Shown here piece by piece: positions 1-8,236 of a stretch of DNA of 64,000 nt; position 1 is the first letter of the stretch, and every line of letters starts with the position of its first letter. This DNA is from Proruminimicrobium sp964487915 (GTDB taxonomy: Bacteria; Elusimicrobiota; Endomicrobiia; Endomicrobiales; Endomicrobiaceae). The stretch is from assembly GCA_964487915.1 (NCBI GenBank), contig CAZASN010000005.1, forward strand, positions 1 through 64,000, written 5' to 3'. The notes under the pieces are model-generated. The model made no database searches. It was not told the DNA's origin and worked only from the letters and a program-made list of their open reading frames with translations. A program made the position numbers and the translations under genes.

Positions 1-337
1 ATGCTTTTGAAAATCTTAAATAATCTTGAAGTTGTGTTTTTCCGTCTTTTCTGTTTTTCTTTTTACATTCAACAATAATGTAAATGTCGTCTTCTTGTTT
101 TTTATTATTTGGGAAAATAGCAATATCAATAGGATATTCTTTTTTTGTGTCAGAAGGTCTAACTTTAACTCTAAATTGTGGTCTTGTTTGTATGTGTTCT
201 TTTGGATAGTTGTAATCTTCTACCAATTGTTTAGAAAAAATTTGGACTGCTTCAATTTCTTCGGGTGTGGCTTTTACTTCCTGTCCTGAAATAAAATCAA
301 TAATATACCCGTCTTTACATTCTTTGTATAAGGACAT
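1..337 (-). CDS. Type I restriction HsdR-N-like nuclease domain protein, C-terminus outside window
   Basis: The gene runs off the left edge; 112 codons are visible. The visible part fits the N-terminal nuclease domain shared by type I restriction R subunits and some fused N6-methyltransferase/restriction enzymes. A PD-(D/E)xK-like site can be read: Asp71 in 'YPIDIAIF', then Glu90-Cys-Lys92 in 'IIVECKKK', followed by Gln102. ATG at 337 is preceded by AGAGG at good spacing. The role, cutting foreign DNA, is inferred from the family; a methylase or helicase domain would lie beyond the window. The reading frame is AT-rich compared with the core genes to the right, as expected for an acquired defence gene. 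It could also be an orphan nuclease-domain protein. Confidence 0.75.
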   Translation of the reverse strand, partial: MSLYKECKDGYIIDFISGQEVKATPEEIEAVQIFSKQLVEDYNYPKEHIQTRPQFRVKVRPSDTKKEYPIDIAIFPNNKKQEDDIYIIVECKKKNRKDGKTQLQDYLRFSKA

Positions 338-669
338 AAAAAACCTCTTATTTTTTATTTTTTTTACAGCATTTTTTTTCTTTTTTGACCTCTTAAATCA
401 TTTTAAAAGTTGAAAAAAATTTTTATTTTTTAAATAACAATATAAAAAACAAGTTGCTACAGAAACATAATTTTAATATTATAAAACTTTATAATAAAAA
501 AAGAAAGTTAAGAAAAATTTCAATGTGATTTTTAGTTAAGCAGAAAGTATAAGGCAGGTTCTAGCTTCGTCAAGTTATTACCCCACGATTTATTCAAAAA
601 TACAAATATATATATATTGACCGCAATATTTTGGCTGCAGTTTTATAATTTTAAAGCTCATTTACCAAC
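338..669. other. AT-rich spacer, nothing recognised
   Basis: This spacer lies upstream of the leftward nuclease gene and presumably holds its promoter. It is dominated by A and T runs. I see no convincing ORF, RNA gene or repeat in it. Confidence 0.5.
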
Positions 670-812
670 CTATTTCTATTTTATTTGTTATTAGACTATA
701 ATCTTGTTAGCCTTATGTTGCTTGAGTCTGGGTTGCTATGAGGAAAAAATCACAAGGGTTTTCAGAAATTTCTTTAATAAAATTTGTTACTGTTTGGTTA
801 CGGTTATTTTGA
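670..812 (+). pseudogene. Decayed duplicate of the 5' end and upstream region of the cation-efflux gene
   Basis: The stretch from 670 to about 794 closely matches 1702-1828, the upstream region and first codons of the intact cation-efflux gene at 1772. The match covers the 'ctatttctattttat' block, the 'gactataat' -10-like box and the start codon. ATG at 738 reads MRKKSQGFSEISLIKFVTV, differing by one residue from the intact copy over 19 codons, then diverges and stops at 810-812. This is a 5' gene fragment left by a duplication or insertion event. The unknown gene at 851-1618 lies between the two copies. Confidence 0.8.
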
Positions 813-850
813 GATGTTGTTTATAGCGATATAAACAAAGTTCATACTTG

Positions 851-1618
851 CTATAAACTTTTTACTTTCTTTTTAAAATCCCTGTATAGTTGTGTTTTCC
901 TATTTATATAATATTTTAGTTTTTTATATAAACTGTCAAATTTTTTGTAAAACAATTTATTTGGAATTAACTTATCAAATGTAATTAATACATATTCAGT
1001 ATCATAATTTTGAATAATCAATCTTATTTTATCTTCAATTTTCCATGCTAAAAATTTAGTATAGTTATATTCTTCAACTGTTAAATTTGAATAATTATCT
1101 TTTTTTAGTCGTTCTATAAATTTGGGAATATCTATAATCAAATCATCAGCAATAGTTACAATTCTATTTTTTGAAAGTTTAAAATGTATTATAACATCAG
1201 TTCCGTTTTCAAAATCATCTTCGTCATCAGGCGCCCATAAATATTCATCAGCCTCGCCTTCACCTTTTACTATAATTTCAAACTTATTTATTGTTTTTAC
1301 TAAATTGTTAGGATAAGGGATAACTTCATTAGGATAATACCATTTTTTTTCTTGTGGATAGTAAATTAAGTCTGTTGTCATATGCATATTTTTTGCTTCA
1401 GGAAGGCAATCTCCAAAGGGGATATCTTGTTTTATGACCCACCGACTTGATTCATAGCATTTAAAATCATACCAATTATTTTTTTCTTTTAATTCTTTAC
1501 ATTTCTTTTCACAAACTTTAACTCCACCGCTCATACAAGCATAATACCAACCGTCAGATTTATCTTTTTTATATAAAATTGTACAAACAGGATACATGTT
1601 ATCTTTAAGTTTACGCAT
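851..1618 (-). CDS. Hypothetical protein, no family recognised
   Basis: This gene encodes about 255 residues with no signal peptide or membrane segment. The N-terminal 60 residues contain several cysteines (near 12, 28, 36, 40, 54) that could bind metal or be incidental. The middle is acidic ('DDEDDFENG'), and the C-terminal third is rich in Lys, Tyr and Ile, with a probable helical end. Two starts are possible. GTG at 1624 sits only one base from AGGAG, whereas ATG at 1618 is seven bases from it, so I prefer 1618. The gene is AT-rich and lies between two copies of the cation-efflux 5' region, next to a restriction-type gene, so it is probably accessory. No function can be assigned. Confidence 0.6.
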   Translation of the reverse strand: MRKLKDNMYPVCTILYKKDKSDGWYYACMSGGVKVCEKKCKELKEKNNWYDFKCYESSRWVIKQDIPFGDCLPEAKNMHMTTDLIYYPQEKKWYYPNEVIPYPNNLVKTINKFEIIVKGEGEADEYLWAPDDEDDFENGTDVIIHFKLSKNRIVTIADDLIIDIPKFIERLKKDNYSNLTVEEYNYTKFLAWKIEDKIRLIIQNYDTEYVLITFDKLIPNKLFYKKFDSLYKKLKYYINRKTQLYRDFKKKVKSL

Positions 1619-1701
1619 AGACACTCTCCTTTCTTTACCTGCATATTATATTATATAAATAAGTAAATTAATAAAGTATTGTATGACAATCAACAAAAAA
1701 A

Positions 1702-1828
1702 CTATTTCTATTTTATTGTTATTGGACTATAATTATAGTAGCTCAATATGCTTTATGCTGGCGGTGCTGTTATGAGAAAAAAATCAGAAGGGTTTTCAGA
1801 AATTTCTTTAATAAAATTTGTTACCGTA
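1702..1828 (+). repeat. Direct repeat, second copy, covering promoter and first codons of the cation-efflux gene
   Basis: This is the intact partner of the copy at 670-794. The pair are in direct orientation, about 1.03 kb apart, with scattered substitutions and small indels. TATAAT at 1728-1733 is conserved in both. If this is the -10 box, transcription starts near 1740, which argues against an upstream ATG at 1748 being used. Confidence 0.75.
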
Positions 1829-2716
1829 ATAAATTTAATGTTTGCGGTAGGAGGATTTTATTTTGCCTTGATATCGCGGTCTCAGTCCGTGCTTTTTGAC
1901 TCAATATATTCTTTTACGTCCAGCTTTTTTATGCTGATGTCATTATATGTTGTTCGGTTGATTAAAAAGGGGGAAGACGAGAATTATCATTTCGGATACG
2001 GTTCTTTTGAGTCGCTGTTTATAGTAATACAAACAATGTTTATTCTTACTATGAATTTTGTGCTTGCTTATTTTGCCGTTAAAACATTGTTCTCCGGCGG
2101 AGCGCATATCGGCGTTAATGCCGCAACAGTATATACTTCAATATCGGTTATAGTTTGTTCTATTGTATATATTATTCTTAAGAGCGCTTCAAAAAGACAT
2201 GTTTCTCCCGTTCTATCTGCAGAAGCAAAAAGCTGGTTAAACGATACTATGCTCAGTATTGCCGTTCTGCTTGCTTTTTTAGGAATTATATTTTTGCCTG
2301 AGACGCGTTTTGCTTTTATTGTTCCGTATATTGACTCGGGAATGACATTATTATTCATTCTTTTGCTTGTTCCTCAGTTTGTCAGGCAGTTATGGGACAA
2401 TATACTTGAACTTTTAAACTCTGCGCCGCCTGCCAATATACAACAGGAACTTGATGCCGTGATAAATCCGTTTATTGTAAAACATAATTTGGCAGGTTTT
2501 AACGCATATTCAACCAAAAGAGGAAGAACTTTATACGTTGTCGTTCACGTTTATTTAAATAAAAACAGGACTGTAAAAACTATAGACAGAGTACGAAAAA
2601 AAATGATCCGCGCCATACGCAAGTATTGGCATTACAGCGAAATAGATATCATTTTTACGTATGATACGACGTGGATTCCGCTTTCTTCCATGAACAATCT
2701 GTCTCAAAATATATAA
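1772..2716 (+). CDS. Cation diffusion facilitator (CDF) family transporter
   Basis: This is an inner-membrane divalent-cation exporter of the CDF type, 314 residues from the chosen start. Hydrophobic segments cover roughly residues 12-65, 82-108, 120-137 and 160-205, followed by a soluble C-terminal domain of about 100 residues. Family landmarks are an Asp in the second helix region ('LFDSIYSF', Asp43), the loop 'HFGYGSFE' (73-80) in place of the usual HPYGHGKxE, and 'SWLNDTMLS' with Asp157 in the fifth helix. The metal ligands are atypical, so the substrate cannot be named. ATG 1772 is preferred to ATG 1748 because its position is conserved in the duplicated fragment and the likely transcription start is near 1740. 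It appears to be monocistronic. Confidence 0.8.
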   Translation: MRKKSEGFSEISLIKFVTVINLMFAVGGFYFALISRSQSVLFDSIYSFTSSFFMLMSLYVVRLIKKGEDENYHFGYGSFESLFIVIQTMFILTMNFVLAYFAVKTLFSGGAHIGVNAATVYTSISVIVCSIVYIILKSASKRHVSPVLSAEAKSWLNDTMLSIAVLLAFLGIIFLPETRFAFIVPYIDSGMTLLFILLLVPQFVRQLWDNILELLNSAPPANIQQELDAVINPFIVKHNLAGFNAYSTKRGRTLYVVVHVYLNKNRTVKTIDRVRKKMIRAIRKYWHYSEIDIIFTYDTTWIPLSSMNNLSQNI

Positions 2717-2765
2717 CAAATTTAGTATAATGCAGACTGTTGAATCTTACAATCGGAGATAACCT

Positions 2766-3374
2766 ATGATAAAGAAATACTTTCTTGTAATCTTAATTTT
2801 GTCGTGTTGCCAAATTACATTGTTTGCCGATACAGTATCAAAAGCATCATATGAAAATTCAATGGAGTTTAAATCAATATATAAAAGAGCCGTTGACGGA
2901 ATTGCCGAATATCAAATTCAGTTAGCCGATATGTATTATAGAGGCAAAGTAATAGAACAGGATTATAAAAAGGCGTTTGAATGGTATCAGAAAGCGGCAG
3001 ACCAAGGGCTTGGACAGGCTCAAATTTTTTTAGGCATCATGTATTACAAGGGAGCCGGCGTAGAACAGGATTATAAAAAAGCGTTTGAATGGTACAAAAA
3101 ACTTGCAGATCAGGGAATGCCGTATGCCCAGTATCTTTTAGGCAATATGTATTATGAAGGAACATTTGTAAAAGCTGATGATAAAGAAGCTATCAAATGG
3201 TTTGAAAAAGCCGCCCGGCAGGGCAATCCGCAGGCTCAGGTAAAAATAGGCCTTATGTATTATCTCGGAGACGGCAAGCCTCAAGATAAAAAGAAAGCGC
3301 GCATTTTGATTACTAATGCCGCAGAACAAGGCAACAGCGATGCAAAAAGACTGATGCAGGAACTTGAATGGTGA
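2766..3374 (+). CDS. Exported Sel1-repeat (TPR-like) protein
   Basis: Residues 1-21 form a Sec signal peptide ending 'ITLFA'. After it come four Sel1-like repeats of 36 residues at about 46-81, 82-117, 118-153 and 154-189, each with the 'A..LG.MYY.G..V..D..KA..WY.KAA.QG' pattern. Sel1 repeats make alpha-solenoid scaffolds for protein-protein contacts and have no enzymatic activity of their own. The start is supported by 'cggagat' upstream. The protein probably works in the periplasm; its partner is unknown. Two repeats (near 64-75 and 100-111) share an almost identical 'EQDYKKAFEWY' block, indicating recent internal duplication. Confidence 0.85.
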   Translation: MIKKYFLVILILSCCQITLFADTVSKASYENSMEFKSIYKRAVDGIAEYQIQLADMYYRGKVIEQDYKKAFEWYQKAADQGLGQAQIFLGIMYYKGAGVEQDYKKAFEWYKKLADQGMPYAQYLLGNMYYEGTFVKADDKEAIKWFEKAARQGNPQAQVKIGLMYYLGDGKPQDKKKARILITNAAEQGNSDAKRLMQELEW

Positions 3375-3509
3375 AATATAATTGTTCCGCTTTTATGATG
3401 TATAAATAGGTTTCTTTCCGCAGATAATTTTTAATTTGATTAACTAAAATTAAAGAGATAAAATAACAGCAATAAGATCTAAAAATATTACTACAAAGGG
3501 AGCTTCATT

Positions 3510-5273
3510 ATGCAAAAATCTTATCTTCAGTCAAAAATCCATTTATTTGTTTTAATGAGTATGCTGGTCTTCTCTTCGACGGGGTTTTGTGCGGCAAAAG
3601 AAAACCAACCGGAAGGTTATCCTATTGATTCGGAAGTTTTTACTACGCTTCAGCGGACAGTTGTCCCGGATCCTAAACCTGCGACAGAAATCAATCTCCA
3701 TGAAGTTTCAAAATACAAAGAATACGGATACGGCAAATGGACGTTCGGCGCTCCCCTTAAATCTGTAATAAGAACAGATATTATGCCTGCCAAGTATGAC
3801 AGTTCGGCAGTTACTAAAAAAGACAAACTTTTAACTTTTTTTACAATAAGCGATATTCACATTACCGACAAAGAAGCTCCTAATCAGCTGATATATGTCC
3901 AGCAGCTTCACGCAAAAAAGGCTATAGGAGCATCATTATATTCGGGAAGCATGCTTTATACAACTCAGGTTTTAGACGCTGCCGTTCAGACTATTAATGC
4001 TCTTCATAAAATAAATCCTTTTGATTTCGGAATATCTCTCGGCGACGCTTCTAACAGCACCCAATATAACGAGACGAGATGGTATATAGACGTTCTTGAC
4101 GGCAAGGTTATTAATCCAAGCTCGGGCGCTAATTTAGGAGCCAAGAAAATTGATTATCAAAAACCTTTTAAAGCTGCAGGACTTGATAAAACAATTCCAT
4201 GGTACCAGACACTCGGCAATCACGATCATTTTTATGTTGGTTCAATTCCTGTAGACTACGGTATAAGAAAAGATCTCAGACAGTCTTATATAACCGATAC
4301 AGTTTTTGCAACAGGAGACGTATTAAAAAATCCCGGTTTTATAAACAATAAAGATTTTTATACGGGTTTAATAGACGGTTCTACTCCGTACGGGGATATA
4401 AAATTTGCCGGCCCCGTCGCAAATTTTAAAAAACCTCCAAAAGTTGTTGCAGATATGAACCGCCGTTCTCTTTTAAGAACGGAATGGATAAAAGAATTTT
4501 TTAACACGACGTCAAATCCTGTCGGACACGGTTTCAATTTAGCAGATGCCGAGAAAGGTTTTGCCTGTTACAGCTTTGTGCCAAAATCAGATATACCCGT
4601 AAAAATTATTGTTCTTGATAATACTCAGAATGAAAATGACGGCTCAGCCGATATTCACGGTCACGGTTTTCTTGACCAGGCGCGTTGGGACTGGCTTAAA
4701 AAAGAACTTGCAGACGGTGATGCCGCCGGACAGCTTATGATTATTGCCGCGCATATTCCGATAGACGTTGAAGTAACAGGGCCAAGATCAGAAATGGGCT
4801 GGTGGGTTGATCCTCAAAATGCGGTAACTCTGCCTAATTTGATTGCCGAACTTCAAAGCCATCCTAATTTGATAATGTGGATTTCAGGACATCGTCATTT
4901 AAATACTGTTAAGGCATTCAAATCGCCGGATCCCGTAAAAGCTCCCGAAAAAGGTTTTTGGGAAGTTGAAACATCATCGTTAAGAGATTTTCCTCAGCAG
5001 TTGCGTACTTTTGAAATATATCTTAACAGCGACAATACGCTTTCAATCGTTGCAACAAACGTTGATCCGGCTGTAAAAGAAGGAACGCCGGCTTATAAAT
5101 CTCGTGAATATTCAGTCGCCGCGCAGCAGATACTTGACGCCGATATATCTAATAATAATCCGACTAACGACCCGACAATTATGCCGATGACAGGCGGGTC
5201 ATATAATGCCCAATTGATTAAACAGTTAACGCCTGAAATGCAGGCAAAATTGAAAAAACTTGTAACAAAGTAG
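3510..5273 (+). CDS. Exported metallophosphoesterase, TIGR03768-type
   Basis: This 587-residue protein has an N-terminal signal sequence (about residues 1-28, ending 'FCAAK'). Calcineurin-like metallophosphoesterase motifs appear in order: 'ISDIHITD' (Asp115, His117), 'SLGDASNST', 'LGNHDH', 'IAAHIPI' and 'SGHRHLN', which together supply the two-metal site. The long inserts and overall length match the family described as TIGR03768 (RPA4764 type). It would hydrolyse a phosphoester outside the cytoplasm; the substrate is unknown. RBS 'aagggag' precedes the ATG. It stands alone, convergent with the following minus-strand gene. Confidence 0.85.
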   Translation: MQKSYLQSKIHLFVLMSMLVFSSTGFCAAKENQPEGYPIDSEVFTTLQRTVVPDPKPATEINLHEVSKYKEYGYGKWTFGAPLKSVIRTDIMPAKYDSSAVTKKDKLLTFFTISDIHITDKEAPNQLIYVQQLHAKKAIGASLYSGSMLYTTQVLDAAVQTINALHKINPFDFGISLGDASNSTQYNETRWYIDVLDGKVINPSSGANLGAKKIDYQKPFKAAGLDKTIPWYQTLGNHDHFYVGSIPVDYGIRKDLRQSYITDTVFATGDVLKNPGFINNKDFYTGLIDGSTPYGDIKFAGPVANFKKPPKVVADMNRRSLLRTEWIKEFFNTTSNPVGHGFNLADAEKGFACYSFVPKSDIPVKIIVLDNTQNENDGSADIHGHGFLDQARWDWLKKELADGDAAGQLMIIAAHIPIDVEVTGPRSEMGWWVDPQNAVTLPNLIAELQSHPNLIMWISGHRHLNTVKAFKSPDPVKAPEKGFWEVETSSLRDFPQQLRTFEIYLNSDNTLSIVATNVDPAVKEGTPAYKSREYSVAAQQILDADISNNNPTNDPTIMPMTGGSYNAQLIKQLTPEMQAKLKKLVTK

Positions 5274-5344
5274 TTTGTGTTGCAGGGGAAAGCTAGTTAA
5301 TAAAATAGCACTAAAAAGTTTAAGACTCAAATATTTGCAAAGGA

Positions 5345-6427
5345 TTAAATGCTGCAAGCTGCGTTGTATTCGTACATAATAGTTTTTATAAGTTCTCTTA
5401 CGGAAACTATTTTATCAACCAGATATGCGTTTGCTCCGGCAAATACAAAACCTTCTTTAAGATTGCCTCTTTTTGCATTCGCAAGCGCCATGGAAATGCA
5501 ATAAGGGGCAGTTTTATAGTTGCAGTTTTTTAAACATTGCCACGGACAGTTGAACGGTTTTTTATATCCTGCGACTATTTTTTTTGTAAAATCATTTATT
5601 ATAACTCTGCCGGGCAGTCCGACAGGACTTTGTATAATGCCGATATCTTCTTTTTTACAGTTTATGTACGCCTGTTTAAACTCATCACTGGCGTCGCATT
5701 CTTTAGTCGCAACAAATCTTGTCGCCATTTTAACGGCGTTTGCGCCTAATTTCATAAATTTACACATATCGGCGCCGGTATAAATACCGCCGGCCGCTAT
5801 TACGGGAATATCTTTTTTGAATTTATTTCTAAAAGGAATTACCGCCTGAATTACTTCCGGAATTAAACGTTCTAACTTGTTTTGAGGAGCTTCAAGCTCT
5901 TCCGGTTTAAATCCTAAATGACCGCCTGCCATAGGCCCTTCAACAACTACTCCGTCGGGAATATCACTGTGATTTTTTTCCCAAAGTTTAAAAACAAGAT
6001 TTGCGGCTCTTGCGGAAGATACTTTCAATAAAATTTTTGTTTTTATTTTTCCGAGTTTTCTTACAGGATTTTTTAACGGCAGTCCTCCGCCGATAATTAT
6101 TAAGTCCGCTTTTTCATTTACAGAAATATTTACAAGCTCATCAAAGTTTGAAACGGCAACCATTATATTTACGCCAAGAATTCCTTTTGTTATCGTTTTT
6201 GCGCGGCGTATTTCTTCTTTTAACATTTCTTTACTCGCCGTTTTATTATCTATGCCGGGATCGTTATTTAATGCGCATAATCCTACTGACGATATAACTC
6301 CTATTGCTCCTTCTTCGGCGACGGCAGAAGCTAAATTTGATTCTGATATGCCGATGCCCATTCCTCCCTGAATAATAGGAAGTTCCGACTGAAGATCGTC
6401 TATTTTTAATCCGTTATTTTTAATCAT
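5345..6427 (-). CDS. Nitronate monooxygenase-family FMN enzyme
   Basis: This is a 360-residue TIM-barrel flavoprotein of the 2-nitropropane dioxygenase/nitronate monooxygenase family. Diagnostic stretches are 'PIIQGGMGIGIS' near the N-terminus, 'GVVVEGPMAGGHLGF' in the middle, and the FMN-phosphate region 'VIAAGGIYTGADMCKFMKLGA'. The His of 'GGHLG' is the usual catalytic base. The C-terminus has a Cys-rich stretch ('CPWQCLKNCNY'), seen in some clostridial-type members. Some relatives act as enoyl-ACP reductase-like enzymes, so the true reaction is open. It appears to be monocistronic. Confidence 0.85.
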   Translation of the reverse strand: MIKNNGLKIDDLQSELPIIQGGMGIGISESNLASAVAEEGAIGVISSVGLCALNNDPGIDNKTASKEMLKEEIRRAKTITKGILGVNIMVAVSNFDELVNISVNEKADLIIIGGGLPLKNPVRKLGKIKTKILLKVSSARAANLVFKLWEKNHSDIPDGVVVEGPMAGGHLGFKPEELEAPQNKLERLIPEVIQAVIPFRNKFKKDIPVIAAGGIYTGADMCKFMKLGANAVKMATRFVATKECDASDEFKQAYINCKKEDIGIIQSPVGLPGRVIINDFTKKIVAGYKKPFNCPWQCLKNCNYKTAPYCISMALANAKRGNLKEGFVFAGANAYLVDKIVSVRELIKTIMYEYNAACSI

Positions 6428-6791
6428 GATAAGTATCCCTTGGCAGTCTGTGCCGGCAAAAAATTTATTTAATTTGTAATGAATTTGCGTATTGAGTCAA
6501 TTGGCGAAATGCTTTTTGTTTGAAGCATTTTGAATATTGTTATCACCAATAAAATTAAATAATTTAGCTGTTCGAAAGTATACGACACAGAGGGGATACA
6601 AAACATTGGTTGCTTTATATCATATTTAATCAACGTGACAGATGTATGATTATAATTTTAAAATCAAAAGTGCTTAATTTTTTGGAATGAAATTATAATA
6701 ATGACAAAAAACTTTTACTGTAATGTAGCCTACCATTTGTTGAGCAATTAAACAATCTTTTAATCAGTAAAAGTTCTGTAAAATTATCTGC
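6428..6791. other. Intergenic region with a long-spaced inverted repeat
   Basis: The region separates the leftward nitronate monooxygenase gene from the rightward efflux operon. The only structure I see is an 11-bp perfect inverted repeat, AACTTTTACTG (6710-6720) with CAGTAAAAGTT (6765-6775), enclosing 44 bases. It could form a stem-loop or be a spaced binding site. No ORF is convincing. Confidence 0.45.
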
Positions 6792-6822
6792 TTGACAAAT
6801 ATATTAGAATATTATAATATAT
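6792..6822 (+). promoter_or_regulatory. Promoter of the efflux operon with an overlapping palindromic operator candidate
   Basis: The -35 box TTGACA is at 6792-6797. A -10 is either TATAAT at 6813-6818 (15-bp spacer) or TAATAT at 6815-6820 (17-bp spacer). A perfect 8-bp inverted repeat, ATATATTA (6799-6806) and TAATATAT (6815-6822), covers the spacer and -10. An AT-rich palindrome at this position is typical of ArsR/SmtB-family operators, and the operon ends with an ArsR-like gene, so autoregulation is a reasonable inference. Confidence 0.6.
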
Positions 6823-6847
6823 GCGTAAATAAATATAAGGAGACGGC

Positions 6848-8236
6848 ATGAATACATTAAATAAACAGGCGCAAAAGTTTTTGCGGTTTACGGTTTTTTA
6901 CGTCGTAATTATGCTTTTGAGTTTTAGTTTAAATTCTTATGCGGCGGACGTTAAAACGCTAGTTTCAAAAGTAATGGAAAGAAATTATGATTTAAAGCAG
7001 GTTCAGGCTTTTTCGCAGCAGGCCGAGCAGCAAAATAAATTTGCCAAAAGGCAGTTTTATCCGAAAGCTTCGCTTGAAATGTCGCTTGTTCGTTCGGATG
7101 ATCCCGTATTTTCGTTTGGCTCTTATTTGAGGCAGGAACGTTTTACTGAGGCTAATTTTAAAGTTGACAGTCTCAACCATCCCAGCCCGACTGACGATTT
7201 TACGGCTTCGGTATCGTTAGGCGTTCCGATATATACGGCGGGGAAACTTTCTTACGGAGTAAAATCGGCTAAAACTTATATGGCTCAGGCAAACCAGCAG
7301 GAAATAATAGTTAAAAAACAGCTTATACTTCAGGTATTGGAACGGTATTTTTCGGCTGTCAGAGATAAAGCCGTAATATCTGCGGCTGTTGAAGCCGAAA
7401 AATCGGCTCAGGCTGAAATCAAAGACGCTTCAAACCTTGCTTCGCGCGGAATGGAGCCCGGCGCAGAATATTACGGAGCAGTTGCCGTTAAACATGCTAT
7501 ATCGACAAGGCGTATTGAAGCAGAAAGCGGGTATGACAATGCGGTTTCAGCTCTTGCCGTAATGGCAGGGGAAGATAAAAAATATTTCGCAATAGACGGA
7601 GCAATATCTGAAAAAGAATATTCAGTAGCATCTGTTGAAACGCTTATAAATAATGCCGTTAAAGAGCGCAATGATATAAATATAGCAAGGTTGGAACATT
7701 CTTCTTTAAAAGATGCGCATGAAGTTGAAAAAAACAATATACTGCCGTCCGTACAGGCTTTCGGAAAAATACAAACAGATTCGTATCAGATGACGTATAT
7801 GCCGGACCACTATACTATAGGCCTTCAGCTTACGATGAATTTTTTAGATCCAGCACACGGAGCCAAAGTTGATATGATAGAACGTCAATATAAACAGGCT
7901 GACGCAAAAATATCGTCTATGGGCGAACAGGCTGTAATAGAAGTTTCAAACGCATATAACAATTATAAAGCATCTCTGAAAGCATTAACAGAAATGAGAA
8001 ATGCAAAAGATCAGGCTTTAAAATCGGTAAAAATGATGCGCGTTTTGTATAAACAGGGCAGAATTTCCGTAATTGATATGCTTCGCGCGGAAGACCAGCT
8101 TTTATCGGTTCAGTCGGCTTTTTATAAAACAGTTTACAATATGAATATGGCTTATGTTTCTCTTATGTCCGTTTCGGGACAGTTGTCGCTTGATACGGTA
8201 GACGCTATAAATAATTTAACTGCGGAGGCTCGTTAA
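6848..8236 (+). CDS. TolC-family outer-membrane efflux channel
   Basis: The product has 462 residues. The signal peptide spans about 1-32 ('LNSYAAD'). It has the two long heptad-rich helical hairpins typical of outer-membrane efflux proteins. The second half ends with the characteristic 'YKQGRISVIDMLRAEDQLLSVQSAFY' type segment. It would form the trimeric outer-membrane duct for the RND pump encoded next. RBS AAGGAG is 7 bases upstream of ATG. Its stop overlaps the start of the pump gene (TAATG), so the two are translationally coupled. Confidence 0.9.
   Translation: MNTLNKQAQKFLRFTVFYVVIMLLSFSLNSYAADVKTLVSKVMERNYDLKQVQAFSQQAEQQNKFAKRQFYPKASLEMSLVRSDDPVFSFGSYLRQERFTEANFKVDSLNHPSPTDDFTASVSLGVPIYTAGKLSYGVKSAKTYMAQANQQEIIVKKQLILQVLERYFSAVRDKAVISAAVEAEKSAQAEIKDASNLASRGMEPGAEYYGAVAVKHAISTRRIEAESGYDNAVSALAVMAGEDKKYFAIDGAISEKEYSVASVETLINNAVKERNDINIARLEHSSLKDAHEVEKNNILPSVQAFGKIQTDSYQMTYMPDHYTIGLQLTMNFLDPAHGAKVDMIERQYKQADAKISSMGEQAVIEVSNAYNNYKASLKALTEMRNAKDQALKSVKMMRVLYKQGRISVIDMLRAEDQLLSVQSAFYKTVYNMNMAYVSLMSVSGQLSLDTVDAINNLTAEAR

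Noticed and set aside
26..289. 87-codon plus-strand ORF at the left edge
   Set aside because: It is antisense to the nuclease gene, which has a readable PD-(D/E)xK motif and RBS; the plus-strand translation is Phe/Leu/Asn-rich low-complexity sequence.
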